Shown: positions 1 through 9,031, numbered from the stretch's first letter. The stretch: DNA of 49,816 nt from Nitrospirota bacterium (GCA_021814475.1 JAKAIE010000010.1:1-49816); one strand, 5' to 3'. Made by a program: numbers and translations. Notes: generated by a model from the letters alone, not told the origin.

Positions 1-1585
1 GAAGCGCGGCATTGACGTCTTTCACCAGCAGCAGCCCGCGCTCGACCGACTGTATGCCGTCCGATGCCATCCTGATGCTCGATTTTGTGACATCCTGTAC
101 GGACCTGATCAGTGTGGCGATTTCGTTAGTGGACACCGAAGCGCGCTCCGCCAGATTCTTGATCTCGTCGGCGACTATCGTGAAGCCCTTGCCGTGTTCC
201 CCGGCCTTTGATGCGAGGATCGCGGCGTTCAGCGCAAGAAGGTTCGTCTGGTCCGCAACGTCGTCGATGACGGTCAGGATCTTGCCGATATCGTCCGTCC
301 GCTTGCCGAGCATATTGATCACATCGGAGAGCGCCACCACGCTGCTCTTTATGTTTTCGATGCCCTGAATCGCCGCACTGGCGGCCTGCATGCCCCTGTC
401 GGAGGCCTTTACCATCACTGTCTCTGCGAGGCCGACGGAGTCGCCCGCCCTCCGCTCGATATCCCGTGTCGTGGCGTTTACTTCGTCGATCGAAGAGGCG
501 ATCGCCTCCGATGACTCAGACAGGGTGTCGATGCTCTCGGCTATCTGCTTGATCGTCGATATCATCTCCTCGATTGATGAGGCCGTGTCATGGGCGGTCT
601 CACTGAAAATATTCGTGTTTTCGGCGACACGCTCTATTGATGCGCTCATCTGCATGATCGAGGAGGAGGTGTCGTTCGCAAGTTCGGAGAGGCTGCCGGC
701 GCCCAAAGCGACATTTTTGATGGAACCGTCCATTTCTTCGACCGTGGCCGCCGTGTCCTCCAGCGCCTTTTTCTGGACATCCACCGATGCGATGACGTTC
801 TGGCTCAGTGTCCCTATATTGGAGGTGACGCTTGAGATGCTGCCGGTTACGCCGCCGACCTTCGACAGCATGTCCTTGAGATTCATCGACATCCTGTTGA
901 TGGCCCTGCCAAGCGATGCCAGTTCATCCTTTCCGGAAACCTGCACGACATAGGTGAGGTCTCCCGCTGCCATCCTGTCAGCCGCCTTTTCCATTGTCAG
1001 GATGGGCTGTGTGATAAACTTCTTTATTGAGATGTGCACCAGCCCCAGAGAGAGCAGGAAGCAGAGAGTCGACACAGCGAGGGACCACAGGAGGAGCTGG
1101 TAGAGTTGTGTCTTGATAGCCTTCATATGGACTCCCACCCTCAGCGCGCCGACCACCTTGTTTTCGGCGTTCAGAAGGGGAAAGGACAGGTCATAGAACG
1201 AATCCAGTGTCTGAACGAGTTCCTTGTCCGCGGTTGCCGCATTCATGGTCGCCTTGTCCCTCAGCTCTTTCCCGACCTTCTCCGGTTCGTTGTGGTAGAG
1301 GGTCTTTCCCGTGGTGTCGATGACCATCGCATAGCCGATCGCCTTGTTCCGGGAGACGAGTTCCTTCATTTTTTCGCTGACACCTTCCAGTGAATCGATC
1401 GGAATGCCGAGGGCGAGGACCTTGGTCAACTCCCCCTGCATGCTCTCCCCGATGGCAGAGGTTTTTGAGAGGATAGCGGTCTCGTATTTGCTTGAGGAAA
1501 TATAGGTCAGCACGGCCGTATTGATGGCGAGAATGATGAAGAGTATACCTGCGACGATGCTGAGGGCTTTTTTCTGGAGGTTCAT
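1..1585 (-). CDS. Methyl-accepting chemotaxis protein, C-terminus cut by window edge
   Basis: The minus strand is open from ATG at 1585 to the window edge (528 complete codons). Visible order: transmembrane helix about residues 8-29, a periplasmic region about 30-162 resembling a single Cache domain (motif [15 protein letters not shown] near 84-98), second helix about 163-184, HAMP about 186-240, then a long coiled-coil signalling domain. The hairpin tip is recognisable ([12 protein letters not shown], then KAGEHGKGF), where CheA/CheW bind in this family. Roughly the last half of the returning helix is missing. The gene starts 8 nt after the binding-protein stop, so it is the last visible gene of the cytochrome operon. 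Inference: it senses either a small ligand directly or the loaded form of the neighbouring binding protein, and may couple motility to respiration. Family call is secure; ligand unknown. Confidence 0.93.
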   Translation of the reverse strand, partial: MNLQKKALSIVAGILFIILAINTAVLTYISSSKYETAILSKTSAIGESMQGELTKVLALGIPIDSLEGVSEKMKELVSRNKAIGYAMVIDTTGKTLYHNEPEKVGKELRDKATMNAATADKELVQTLDSFYDLSFPLLNAENKVVGALRVGVHMKAIKTQLYQLLLWSLAVSTLCFLLSLGLVHISIKKFITQPILTMEKAADRMAAGDLTYVVQVSGKDELASLGRAINRMSMNLKDMLSKVGGVTGSISSVTSNIGTLSQNVIASVDVQKKALEDTAATVEEMDGSIKNVALGAGSLSELANDTSSSIMQMSASIERVAENTNIFSETAHDTASSIEEMISTIKQIAESIDTLSESSEAIASSIDEVNATTRDIERRAGDSVGLAETVMVKASDRGMQAASAAIQGIENIKSSVVALSDVINMLGKRTDDIGKILTVIDDVADQTNLLALNAAILASKAGEHGKGFTIVADEIKNLAERASVSTNEIATLIRSVQDVTKSSIRMASDGIQSVERGLLLVKDVNAAL

Positions 1586-1593
1586 GCCGTGTA

Positions 1594-2526
1594 TCATTTG
1601 ATCACCCGTGTCGCCGCGGTCAGCAGGTCGAAGGGGATCTTGACGCCGATCTCGTTCGCCTCCCTAAGGTTGATGATCATGTCTATTCTCTTTGGCATCT
1701 GGACCGGGATGGCGCCGGGCCGGGCCCCCCTGATTATTTTTGCCACGATCTTCGCCGCTTCCCGTCCCTGCTCCTGGGGGTTTGCCGCAAGTGTCAGGAT
1801 GATGCCGCTGTTTTCCCCGCCCCCTATTGTGGTCGCGGTTGCGATCCTGGCCTTTCTGGCGATACCGAGGGTGTTATTGACACAGTGCATTGCGGCGCAA
1901 CCCGTGGTCAGAAACAGGGCGTCCACATGCGCAATCTTCGATGTGTCCTCCGCTCTCCTGACATTGAATTTGACCGAACGGAACCCCAGAGCGCCTTCCT
2001 GCTGTCTTGCCTCGTTGACCTGAATGAGGGTATCCTTCTCCGCCTCGCTGTAAACGATTCCGAGGGTTGTGAAGCCCGTGATGCTCTTGAAGTTCCTCAA
2101 AAGGCTGGCAATCGGAACCTTCGAGCTGACGCCGGTTGCGTTTTTGCCGACGACGCCGATACTCTGCGGATCGTACACCCCTGCAAATACTACCGGGATA
2201 TCGGAGGTCTCATGCAGGACAGCCAGAGTGGCGGGCGCCCCGTACGAGACGATGATATCCGCTCCGACCGCCACCAGTTTTCTGGCGGCATTCGTCCATG
2301 ACATCGGCTCGGGGTTCGGGCTTTGCTGGATGATCTCGGCCTTGCCGGAGAGTCCTTCGGCCGTAAGCCCCTCCGTAAATGCCTTTTGAATCTCACGGTA
2401 GTAGGGGATGTTGCCGGTCATGATCACGCCGACGGTTTTTTCAGCCGCAGACGCGGATGCGCCGGCCAAAAGCAGAAGAGCAATGATATATACTGCCGTT
2501 TTTTTAATTAGGGACATGCCAGTCAT
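1594..2526 (-). CDS. ABC-type periplasmic substrate-binding protein (ABC_sub_bind, PF04392-like)
   Basis: The 310-aa protein has an N-terminal signal peptide (hydrophobic stretch about residues 9-23, then ASASAAE, likely cleaved near residue 27). The body matches the ABC_sub_bind/DUF534 family: start [18 protein letters not shown], middle [18 protein letters not shown] and [11 protein letters not shown], end [20 protein letters not shown]. Family members are often linked to ABC transporters of aromatic or amino-acid-like ligands, but no permease or ATPase is adjacent here. It lies 15 nt after the outer-membrane barrel gene and 8 nt before the chemoreceptor. Inference: it acts as a ligand-presenting co-receptor rather than as part of an importer. 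Met1 and Met4 are both possible starts; the signal peptide is intact with either. Confidence 0.85.
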   Translation of the reverse strand: MTGMSLIKKTAVYIIALLLLAGASASAAEKTVGVIMTGNIPYYREIQKAFTEGLTAEGLSGKAEIIQQSPNPEPMSWTNAARKLVAVGADIIVSYGAPATLAVLHETSDIPVVFAGVYDPQSIGVVGKNATGVSSKVPIASLLRNFKSITGFTTLGIVYSEAEKDTLIQVNEARQQEGALGFRSVKFNVRRAEDTSKIAHVDALFLTTGCAAMHCVNNTLGIARKARIATATTIGGGENSGIILTLAANPQEQGREAAKIVAKIIRGARPGAIPVQMPKRIDMIINLREANEIGVKIPFDLLTAATRVIK

Positions 2527-2541
2527 GCTATAAGGATTCCT

Positions 2542-4530
2542 TTACCATTTCTTTGAAAGTGTCAGCAGGACGATATGGACCCTGCCACTGTTGATATCAT
2601 CATACGGGTTGTCGAGAGCGTCCCTGAAGTCGGTATAGCGGTATTGCACGCCTGCGGCGAAACCGGCCCTGAACCGGTATTCCGAGTTCGCGGAGACAAC
2701 GGTTTCCCGCGTCTTGAGACGGGAGTAGCTCGATATATCCACCGGCTGGAGCAGGGCCTGGTCGATCGGATAAAATCCGCCGTTCCCGATCGTATGGCTT
2801 ATGCCGCCGCTTATGCTCAGATTCTCCGCCGGCAGGTAACTTATGTCGAAGGAATAACTCTGCGCCATGTTTTTATAAGGGACGTCGAAATCGATAGGAA
2901 TGCCGCCGATGGCGATGTCCTGCCTGATCCTGTTATGGAAATATGCATAGCTGCCCGTGCAGGAGAGGTTATCGAGGACGGCAACCGTGACGCTTCCCAT
3001 CAGCCGGTCCCTGCTTGTATCCCTGTTTTTCGCATTCGGGTCGTCGGGAATGATGATGTCGTTCCTCTTTTCCCGTGCGATGCTGTAGCTGACGACCGAG
3101 CTGATCCGCGGGACAGGAATCCAGGAGAGTGACAGCCTTCCTTCATCGGAACGGTTCGGGTCCGTGTTGTAGGCCGGGTTGTCGATTTCCATATGGGTAT
3201 ATTTTGCCCTGACGGTCATGTTCCTGACAAGCCTCATGTCGGCGGAGAGGGCCAGGGTGTTTTTCTTTGTATCATCCGGGATGTTGAGCGTCGCGACGAC
3301 GTCCCGCCGGATATCCTCAAAGGAATATTCGCTCTTCAGTGTCAGGCCGCTCATCAGCCGGTAACGCACGATTGCCGAGGCAAAATCCCTCTTGGAGGAA
3401 ATCGAAGGCTGAACAGCATAGGTGTATGTATTCAGCGGGTTGGAGCGGTCGGTGATCGTCACCGAGGGGGGGGCGTCGATATCCGTGTCCCTGTGGCGGT
3501 ATCTGACGAAGACCGCAAGCCTTGGGGAGGCCGTCCATGTCACTTCGCCTTCAGCTATGAAATAATCTGACGATGCCCCGCTGTCCCTGTTCTCCCGGGC
3601 AGTCTTCGACAGGGTGGCTGAGGCGACGAGTGCGCCTGTATACGAGGTGTGCACCTTGAGAGTGTCCGTTGAGCCCTTGAGGTCGGATATCTGATTATGG
3701 GGATATTCGCCTGCAGCGCGGGCGATTTTCCCTCTGCTTACGACATCGAGATAGTTCTCATACAGAACAGGGGTTCCGCCGGCATCGAACCTCTTCTCCC
3801 CGTGAGAGTAGTCGGCTTCCACAGGACCGAGATGGCTGTTGACGCCGACTGTAATATCCCTGGAGGTCCAGTCTATGTCTCTCTGCATGGAAACCTTGTT
3901 AAGGCCTACATTGTTGGGGCTGGTTCCGGTCGTAGCGAAGCCTCCGGCGCCGCCGAGAAACCTCTGCTGCTGGGTACCGTTCTTGTCCGTGAGTGTGCTG
4001 TCGATATATACATGGAGAGGGAAATCAGGGGCCTTCAGACTCAGCGACAGGTTGGATATCGAATCCTTGACGCCATACTGCTGCCCGGCGTCACGGACTG
4101 AGGCCATCGGCCCGTTCGGGATGACGGTTGAGGGGTCGAGGTCGATCAGCGTAATATTGTCCAGATTATGAAAAAGCGTCCTGTTGATTCCCCGAAAGAC
4201 CACAAGGTCTTCATACGCATATCCTGCATCTCCGAAGTAGTCCTTTGAGTTCTTCAGGTCTAAATCGAGACTCAGTCTGTGGGGAAAGGAAAAGATTCTT
4301 GCCGCTCCGGCCAGCGTTGCCGAATTATGAAGATATTCATATTCTTCGGCCCTTGACGACCCGTTGAGGTCGACTATACGATACCCTCCGGCGAGGCTGA
4401 TTTCGGGCTTAAGGACGGGAAAGGCATAGGCGGTTTCTGTCTCGGTGTCTTCAGCGGCCTTCTCCTGGCCGAATGCGGTCCCGGAAAGGCCCACGATGAG
4501 CATGATGAGTATAGGCAAAATATTCTTCAT
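2542..4530 (-). CDS. MtrB/PioB-like outer-membrane beta-barrel protein of a porin-cytochrome conduit
   Basis: The 662-aa protein has a clear signal peptide (about residues 1-21, ending GTAFG-QEK) followed by alternating polar/hydrophobic strands with frequent aromatic residues, and it ends in Lys-Lys-Trp, the aromatic C-terminus typical of BAM-inserted barrels. Its length suits a large barrel like MtrB or PioB, which sheath a decaheme cytochrome through the outer membrane. The main argument is context: it begins 9 nt after a gene for a ten-heme MtrA/DmsE-type cytochrome. I see only one cysteine (in DNLSCTGSY), so the N-terminal CXXC described in some Shewanella MtrB proteins is absent. No outer-surface MtrC-like cytochrome is visible. 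Alternative: an unrelated large porin. The family name should be checked by profile search. Confidence 0.78.
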   Translation of the reverse strand: MKNILPILIMLIVGLSGTAFGQEKAAEDTETETAYAFPVLKPEISLAGGYRIVDLNGSSRAEEYEYLHNSATLAGAARIFSFPHRLSLDLDLKNSKDYFGDAGYAYEDLVVFRGINRTLFHNLDNITLIDLDPSTVIPNGPMASVRDAGQQYGVKDSISNLSLSLKAPDFPLHVYIDSTLTDKNGTQQQRFLGGAGGFATTGTSPNNVGLNKVSMQRDIDWTSRDITVGVNSHLGPVEADYSHGEKRFDAGGTPVLYENYLDVVSRGKIARAAGEYPHNQISDLKGSTDTLKVHTSYTGALVASATLSKTARENRDSGASSDYFIAEGEVTWTASPRLAVFVRYRHRDTDIDAPPSVTITDRSNPLNTYTYAVQPSISSKRDFASAIVRYRLMSGLTLKSEYSFEDIRRDVVATLNIPDDTKKNTLALSADMRLVRNMTVRAKYTHMEIDNPAYNTDPNRSDEGRLSLSWIPVPRISSVVSYSIAREKRNDIIIPDDPNAKNRDTSRDRLMGSVTVAVLDNLSCTGSYAYFHNRIRQDIAIGGIPIDFDVPYKNMAQSYSFDISYLPAENLSISGGISHTIGNGGFYPIDQALLQPVDISSYSRLKTRETVVSANSEYRFRAGFAAGVQYRYTDFRDALDNPYDDINSGRVHIVLLTLSKKW

Positions 4531-4539
4531 ATCGTCCCC

Positions 4540-5547
4540 CTACTGGATGAACCTGCCCTTCCCGCTGAAGGAAGGGTTGTCCGTGCCGTGTATCTGCGAA
4601 TGGCAGTCCGTGCACCTGGTGTATATCGCGCCTTTTCTCTCGACAGAGGTTGAGGCATTTGCCCTGTGCCCCTCATGACACTGCAGGCAGAGATACGGGA
4701 GCTGGACTTTGAGCAGGTTATTATTAACCGACCCGTGGGGGTTGTGGCAGGTACGGCAGTCTTCAGTAAGTTCGGCATGTTCAAAGACAAACGGACCTTC
4801 TTTTTCGGGGTGGCACTGTGTACAGGTCGCCTTGACCGTGGGTTTTCTCAGCAATTTTTCCGCCTGCGACCCGTGGGGGTCGTGGCAGTCGGTGCAGAAC
4901 ACCCTCTTTTCCGGGAGGGGGTGATGGCTCGGCAGCGCAAATTCAGCCTGGATATCCTGGTGGCATTTCTCGCACATGGCGCCGACGTCTCGGGGTTTGA
5001 CCTTCAGGTCAGGACCTCCGTGGAGTTTATGGCAGTCCGTGCAGGCCACGTCATTGACCGCATGCGTCCCCGCATTCCAGTTGTGGAGGTTGAACGTTGC
5101 GTTGGCCGAATGACATTTAAGGCAGATGAGGGATTTTGCCTGGGCTGGCAGGTTCTTGATATCGATTAGCGTTTTATAGTCGCAGGCAGTCTGTTTACCG
5201 GCCTTTGCGTCAGCTTCAACCTTTTCGGGCGTCAGTCCCTCGATCGCCAGACTTCCGGGGCCGTGGCAGGATTCGCAGTCGACCAGCGGCATGCCGGATT
5301 TCTTTGAAAGCTGCACGCCCATCGTACTTGCGTCAAAGTCCTGTTTGATCTTGTCATGGACGTGGCAGGCGGAAAGACAATTGCGCGTTCCGACATAATT
5401 GGCATCGAGTCTTCCTGCGATCATCCTCTCATATTCCTTCATGGGCAGGATCGGCTTCGATACCTTCAGCGTTTCACATCCCGCAAGAAAAATACCGGCA
5501 GCAAGGATGCACGCGATGAAGGACAGTAGAAGGTAACGTGCTCTCAT
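4540..5547 (-). CDS. MtrA/DmsE-type decaheme c-type cytochrome, predicted lipoprotein
   Basis: The 335-aa protein begins with a lipoprotein signal peptide: hydrophobic stretch about 6-20, then lipobox L-A-G-C with Cys24. Nine canonical CXXCH heme sites start at residues 91, 142, 169, 192, 218, 242, 264, 287 and 312. A tenth site at residues 57-62 reads C-L-S-A-C-H, a CX3CH spacing, where DmsE/MtrA proteins usually carry the first CXXCH just after a YVGS-like motif (here YVGTRN). Ten sites and the length fit the MtrA/DmsE/PioA family, which carries electrons through an MtrB-type barrel between periplasm and cell surface. Lipidation would tether it to a membrane, unlike the soluble Shewanella MtrA. 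SD GGAGG lies about 5 nt before the start, behind a strong promoter. It is the first gene of a four-gene operon. Confidence 0.9.
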   Translation of the reverse strand: MRARYLLLSFIACILAAGIFLAGCETLKVSKPILPMKEYERMIAGRLDANYVGTRNCLSACHVHDKIKQDFDASTMGVQLSKKSGMPLVDCESCHGPGSLAIEGLTPEKVEADAKAGKQTACDYKTLIDIKNLPAQAKSLICLKCHSANATFNLHNWNAGTHAVNDVACTDCHKLHGGPDLKVKPRDVGAMCEKCHQDIQAEFALPSHHPLPEKRVFCTDCHDPHGSQAEKLLRKPTVKATCTQCHPEKEGPFVFEHAELTEDCRTCHNPHGSVNNNLLKVQLPYLCLQCHEGHRANASTSVERKGAIYTRCTDCHSQIHGTDNPSFSGKGRFIQ

Positions 5548-5576
5548 TCATTCCTCCGTATTTTATTTAGTGTTAC

Positions 5577-5605
5577 ATGATATAAATTATTGTCATCTGT
5601 GTCAA
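5577..5605 (-). promoter_or_regulatory. Sigma70-type promoter of the cytochrome operon
   Basis: On the minus strand, TTGACA (5605-5600) is followed after exactly 17 nt by TATCAT (5582-5577). The predicted transcription start is near 5570, giving a leader of about 22 nt that contains GGAGG before the cytochrome ATG at 5547. The -35 is a perfect consensus, so basal expression of the conduit operon should be high. No obvious operator overlaps it. This is a pattern match by eye and is not experimentally supported. Confidence 0.6.
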
Positions 5606-5649
5606 TAAATTTACACCAGGGTTCTCCCGCCATCCACAGGACGGCGATA

Positions 5650-5658
5650 TGGTAAAAT
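5650..5658 (+). promoter_or_regulatory. Possible extended -10 promoter for clpS-clpA-aat
   Basis: TGG followed by TAAAAT (5653-5658) forms an extended -10 element with no recognisable -35 at the usual distance. Transcription would start near 5665, inside the inverted repeat at 5663-5684. The clpS start at 5704 has no clear Shine-Dalgarno sequence, so the leader may matter for translation. Confidence 0.35.
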
Positions 5659-5662
5659 AAGT

Positions 5663-5684
5663 AAGGGATAGAACGCTATCCCTT
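5663..5684. repeat. Perfect 9-bp inverted repeat upstream of clpS
   Basis: AAGGGATAG (5663-5671) and CTATCCCTT (5676-5684) are perfect inverted arms around a 4-nt centre (AACG), followed by TTGATTTTTC. The repeat lies at the predicted start site of the clpS transcript, between two divergent operons. It could be an operator, a 5' stem-loop, or a weak terminator for stray transcription. No gene on the plus strand upstream needs terminating, which favours a regulatory reading. Confidence 0.5.
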
Positions 5685-5703
5685 TGATTTTTCAAATTGT
5701 TCG

Positions 5704-6018
5704 ATGACAGAGCCTTATCCGGAACAGAGAGATGATGCAGGAGTGGAGGAGCGGACCAGGACAAGGAAGCCGCATCTGTACCGCGTGTATCTCCTGAACG
5801 ACGACTATACGACAATGGATTTCGTGGTACAGGTCCTTGTGGAGATCTTTCACAAAAACCCGGTCGAGGCCACCGCGATCATGCTCCACGTCCATAAGCA
5901 GGGCAGGGGGCTTGCAGGGGTCTATGAACGGCAGATTGCCGAGGCGAAGATCGCGGCGGCCCATACAAAGGCGAGGGCCGGGGGATTTCCGCTTAAATGC
6001 ACAATGGAGAAAGAATGA
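5704..6018 (+). CDS. clpS: ATP-dependent Clp protease adaptor ClpS
   Basis: The 104-aa protein is the N-degron adaptor that hands substrates with destabilising N-terminal residues to ClpAP. Core motifs are present: LLNDDYTTMDFVV (about residues 28-40), which lines the N-degron pocket in this family, then HKNPVEATAIMLHVH (about 48-62) and the AGVYERQIAE segment. The N-terminal 20 residues are charged and probably flexible, as in other ClpS proteins that reach into the ClpA pore. It ends one nucleotide before the clpA start ATG at 6020. The ATG at 5704 has no obvious Shine-Dalgarno, but the reading frame and motifs are unambiguous. Confidence 0.97.
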   Translation: MTEPYPEQRDDAGVEERTRTRKPHLYRVYLLNDDYTTMDFVVQVLVEIFHKNPVEATAIMLHVHKQGRGLAGVYERQIAEAKIAAAHTKARAGGFPLKCTMEKE

Positions 6019-6019
6019 C

Positions 6020-8293
6020 ATGATCAACAAGGAACTGGAACTCACACTTGAGGCAACGATACGCGATGCCCGTGCGCGCAGCCATGAATACCTGACGGTG
6101 GAGCATATCCTGTATGCCCTCGTTCATGATGAAAGAGGTATCGATATTATCACCCACTGCGGGGGCGATGTCCGGAGGCTCAAGGGGGCGCTCGACCGCT
6201 ACTTCAGCGAGGACCTTCCGAAGGTCGGGAACAACCCGGACCTCTATCCCCAGCCGACCCCAGGATTCCAGAACGTCATCCAGCGGGCGCTGCTGCATAC
6301 GCGGTCGGCGGCAAAGGGGGAAGTGGATGCGGGTGATCTGCTTGCATCTCTCTATCTCGAGGAGGATACACAGGCTGTCTCCATGCTGGAGGCAGAGGGC
6401 ATTACGAGAATGGATGTGCTGAACTATATATCGCACGGGGTGGTCAAGTCACCGCAGGAACCTGCGGGAGATGATTTCACGGGAGACGACAATGAAAGGC
6501 GTGAGAACCGGGAGGCGCCTGACACGGATCGTGCGACCCAGGGTGACCCACTGAAGGCCTTCACCATCAACCTGACGGAGCGTGCGGCCGAGGGCCGGAT
6601 CGACCCTCTCATCGGCCGGTCCGGGGAGCTGTCCCGGACGATCCAGGTACTCTGCCGGAGAAGGAAGAACAATGTCGTTTTTGTCGGCGAGCCCGGTGTG
6701 GGAAAAACGGCGATCGTCGAGGGGCTCGCCCTCCATATCCACAACGGCGAGGTACCCGAGGTCCTCAAAAAGGCAAGAATATTCTCGCTAGATATGGGCG
6801 CGCTGCTTGCCGGCACGAAGTATCGCGGCGATTTCGAATCGAGGCTGAAGGCGACGATCCAGGCTATTGAGCGGACGCCTGATGCGATCCTTTTTATTGA
6901 TGAGATCCATACGATAGTCGGGGCGGGGGCAACGAGCGGCGGGTCGATGGACGCCTCGAATATCCTGAAGCCGGTCCTGAACTCCGGCCGGATCCGCTGC
7001 ATCGGGGCGAGTACCTATGAAGAGTACCGTAACCACTTCGAGAAGGATCGTGCATTGTCACGACGTTTCCAGAAGATCGAGATCCAGGAACCTTCCCTCG
7101 AAGAGGCTGTGGGAATCCTCAGCGGTCTCAGGGCCTATTACGAAAAGTTCCATGGCGTGCGTTATACGGACGCCGCCGTCAGGGCGGCAGCCGAACTCTC
7201 CTCAAAATATATAAATGACAAGTTTCTCCCGGACAAGGCGATCGACGTGATCGATGAGGCGGGTGCCCGAACCAGGCTGTCTCCGGCCGGAAAGACGGCA
7301 AAGACGATCGGGGTACGGGATATCGAACGTGTCGTCTCGGAGATCGCGCGGGTGCCTGTCAGGACAGTCTCGACCTCCGATATCGAGAAGCTGAGGCATC
7401 TCGGGGATGACCTGGGACGGTCGGTGTTTGGACAGGACGAGGCGATCCATGCCCTTTCCGCCGCCATCAAGAGGTCGCGTGCGGGGCTGGGAGCGGCCGA
7501 GAGGCCCGTGGGCTCGTTTCTCTTTACGGGTCCTACCGGGGTCGGCAAGACGGAGGTCGCGAAACAGCTGGCGTCTGTCCTTGGAAACAAGTTCATCAGG
7601 TTCGACATGAGCGAATATATGGAGAAGCATGCGGTGGCCAGGCTCATCGGCGCGCCACCCGGGTATGTAGGCTTTGATCAGGGAGGTCTTCTGACAGAGT
7701 CGGTCAGGAAACATCCCTTCAGCGTGCTCCTCCTGGATGAGATCGAAAAGGCCCATCCGGATATATTCAGTATACTGCTGCAGGTGATGGACTATGCAAC
7801 GCTCACGGACAACAACGGCAAAAAGGCCGATTTCAGGAACGTCGTCCTTATCATGACCTCGAACGCCGGGGCCAAAGAGATGTCCGGCAGCGTGATCGGG
7901 TTCGGCGAACGCACACGGGATGCCCTCTCAAAGGGTAAGGATGCCCTGACGAAGCTCTTCAACCCGGAGTTCAGGAACAGGCTTGATGCGATCATCAGTT
8001 TCAGACCCCTGTCGCCTGATATCATGAGGCAGATCGTGATAAAGAATATGGCTGCAGTGACGGGCCGGCTGAAGCAGAAGAAAGTGACGCTCCGGATCTC
8101 GGACGAGGCGATCGGCTGGCTTGCGGCCAGGGGATACGATTCCGTCTTTGGCGCACGGCCGCTCTCCCGCCTAATCCAGACTGAGATAGAGGACCCGCTT
8201 TCCGAAGAGGTCCTCTTCGGGAGGCTGCTCAGGGGCGGTAAAGTCGGGATCGGCCTGAAAGAGGACAGACTCACGTTCGACTATCCCTCATAG
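6020..8293 (+). CDS. clpA: ATP-dependent Clp protease ATP-binding subunit ClpA
   Basis: Starting at ATG 6020, preceded by GGAGA, the protein is 757 aa, almost exactly the E. coli ClpA length. Order: double Clp N-domain (about 1-140), acidic linker (about 150-178), first AAA+ module with Walker A GEPGVGKT (223-230) and Walker B ILFIDE (290-295), second AAA+ module with Walker A GPTGVGKT (504-511) and LLLDEIEKAHPD, and the C-terminal D2-small domain. The loop VIGFGE near residue 625 is the IGF/IGL-type tripeptide that docks on ClpP. The frame is open further upstream to 5837, but that extension runs through clpS in another frame and lacks family similarity, so 6020 is chosen. clpP is not in this window. 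Confidence 0.97.
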   Translation: MINKELELTLEATIRDARARSHEYLTVEHILYALVHDERGIDIITHCGGDVRRLKGALDRYFSEDLPKVGNNPDLYPQPTPGFQNVIQRALLHTRSAAKGEVDAGDLLASLYLEEDTQAVSMLEAEGITRMDVLNYISHGVVKSPQEPAGDDFTGDDNERRENREAPDTDRATQGDPLKAFTINLTERAAEGRIDPLIGRSGELSRTIQVLCRRRKNNVVFVGEPGVGKTAIVEGLALHIHNGEVPEVLKKARIFSLDMGALLAGTKYRGDFESRLKATIQAIERTPDAILFIDEIHTIVGAGATSGGSMDASNILKPVLNSGRIRCIGASTYEEYRNHFEKDRALSRRFQKIEIQEPSLEEAVGILSGLRAYYEKFHGVRYTDAAVRAAAELSSKYINDKFLPDKAIDVIDEAGARTRLSPAGKTAKTIGVRDIERVVSEIARVPVRTVSTSDIEKLRHLGDDLGRSVFGQDEAIHALSAAIKRSRAGLGAAERPVGSFLFTGPTGVGKTEVAKQLASVLGNKFIRFDMSEYMEKHAVARLIGAPPGYVGFDQGGLLTESVRKHPFSVLLLDEIEKAHPDIFSILLQVMDYATLTDNNGKKADFRNVVLIMTSNAGAKEMSGSVIGFGERTRDALSKGKDALTKLFNPEFRNRLDAIISFRPLSPDIMRQIVIKNMAAVTGRLKQKKVTLRISDEAIGWLAARGYDSVFGARPLSRLIQTEIEDPLSEEVLFGRLLRGGKVGIGLKEDRLTFDYPS

Positions 8294-8297
8294 CCTC

Positions 8298-8993
8298 ATG
8301 CCCGTCTTTGCGCTTCAGGAAGAACTCATATTCCCGCCGCCTGATTTTGCGGAGCCCGACGGACTCCTTGCCGTCGGCGGAGACCTGAGCCCTCAGAGGA
8401 TACTTCTTGCCTATTCGGCCGGCATCTTTCCCTGGTACTCTGAGGACTCGCCTATCCTGTGGTGGTCTCCTGATCCGCGACTGGTGCTCTTTCCGCGCGA
8501 ACTGAAGATTTCCCGCAGCATGAGGCAGCTTCTCCGGAAGGAGGTCTTCCGGGTCACCTTCGACCGCGCGTTCGAAGAGGTGATAAAAAGCTGCGCATCA
8601 GAGAGAAGGAAGGACGGAGAGGGGACCTGGCTTACGGAGGAGATGATCGATGCTTACTGCGGCCTTCACAAAATGGGATACGCCCATTCGGTCGAGAGCT
8701 GGTGCGGGGACGAACTGGCCGGAGGACTGTACGGCATCTCCATGGGGAAGGTCTTCTTCGGAGAATCGATGTTTGCAAAGAAGAGCAACGCCTCAAAGGC
8801 GGCGTTCGTGACGGCGGTTGAAAAAATGAAGACAGAAGGGTGTGAGCTGATCGACTGCCAGGTCACGACCGCGCATCTCCGGAGCTTCGGGGCGAGGGAG
8901 ATCACTCGCGAGGAATTCAGGGATCTGCTCCGCCGACACATTGCCGCACCGGCCCTGATTGCCGATGACCTGAGGAAGAAGGCTGTAAAGTAG
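8298..8993 (+). CDS. aat: Leucyl/phenylalanyl-tRNA-protein transferase
   Basis: The 231-aa protein moves Leu or Phe from aminoacyl-tRNA onto proteins with N-terminal Lys or Arg, creating N-degrons for ClpS-ClpAP. Family signatures are clear: FPPPDFAEPDGLLAVGGDLS near the N-terminus, AYSAGIFPWY, ILWWSPDPR, TWLTEEMIDAY, GGLYGISMG-KVFFGESMF, and ELIDCQVTTAHLRSFGA. It starts 4 nt after the clpA stop with no independent Shine-Dalgarno, suggesting translational coupling. The three genes together form a self-contained N-degron recognition and tagging unit. No oddities were seen in conserved residues. Confidence 0.97.
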   Translation: MPVFALQEELIFPPPDFAEPDGLLAVGGDLSPQRILLAYSAGIFPWYSEDSPILWWSPDPRLVLFPRELKISRSMRQLLRKEVFRVTFDRAFEEVIKSCASERRKDGEGTWLTEEMIDAYCGLHKMGYAHSVESWCGDELAGGLYGISMGKVFFGESMFAKKSNASKAAFVTAVEKMKTEGCELIDCQVTTAHLRSFGAREITREEFRDLLRRHIAAPALIADDLRKKAVK

Positions 8994-9031
8994 CCCGGCA
9001 TATTCCTGAACGTCGCGCTATTTTGAGACGC

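Noticed and set aside
5837..6019. Upstream in-frame extension of clpA
   Set aside because: It runs through clpS in another frame and lacks any Clp N-domain similarity; ATG 6020 with GGAGA gives the normal length.
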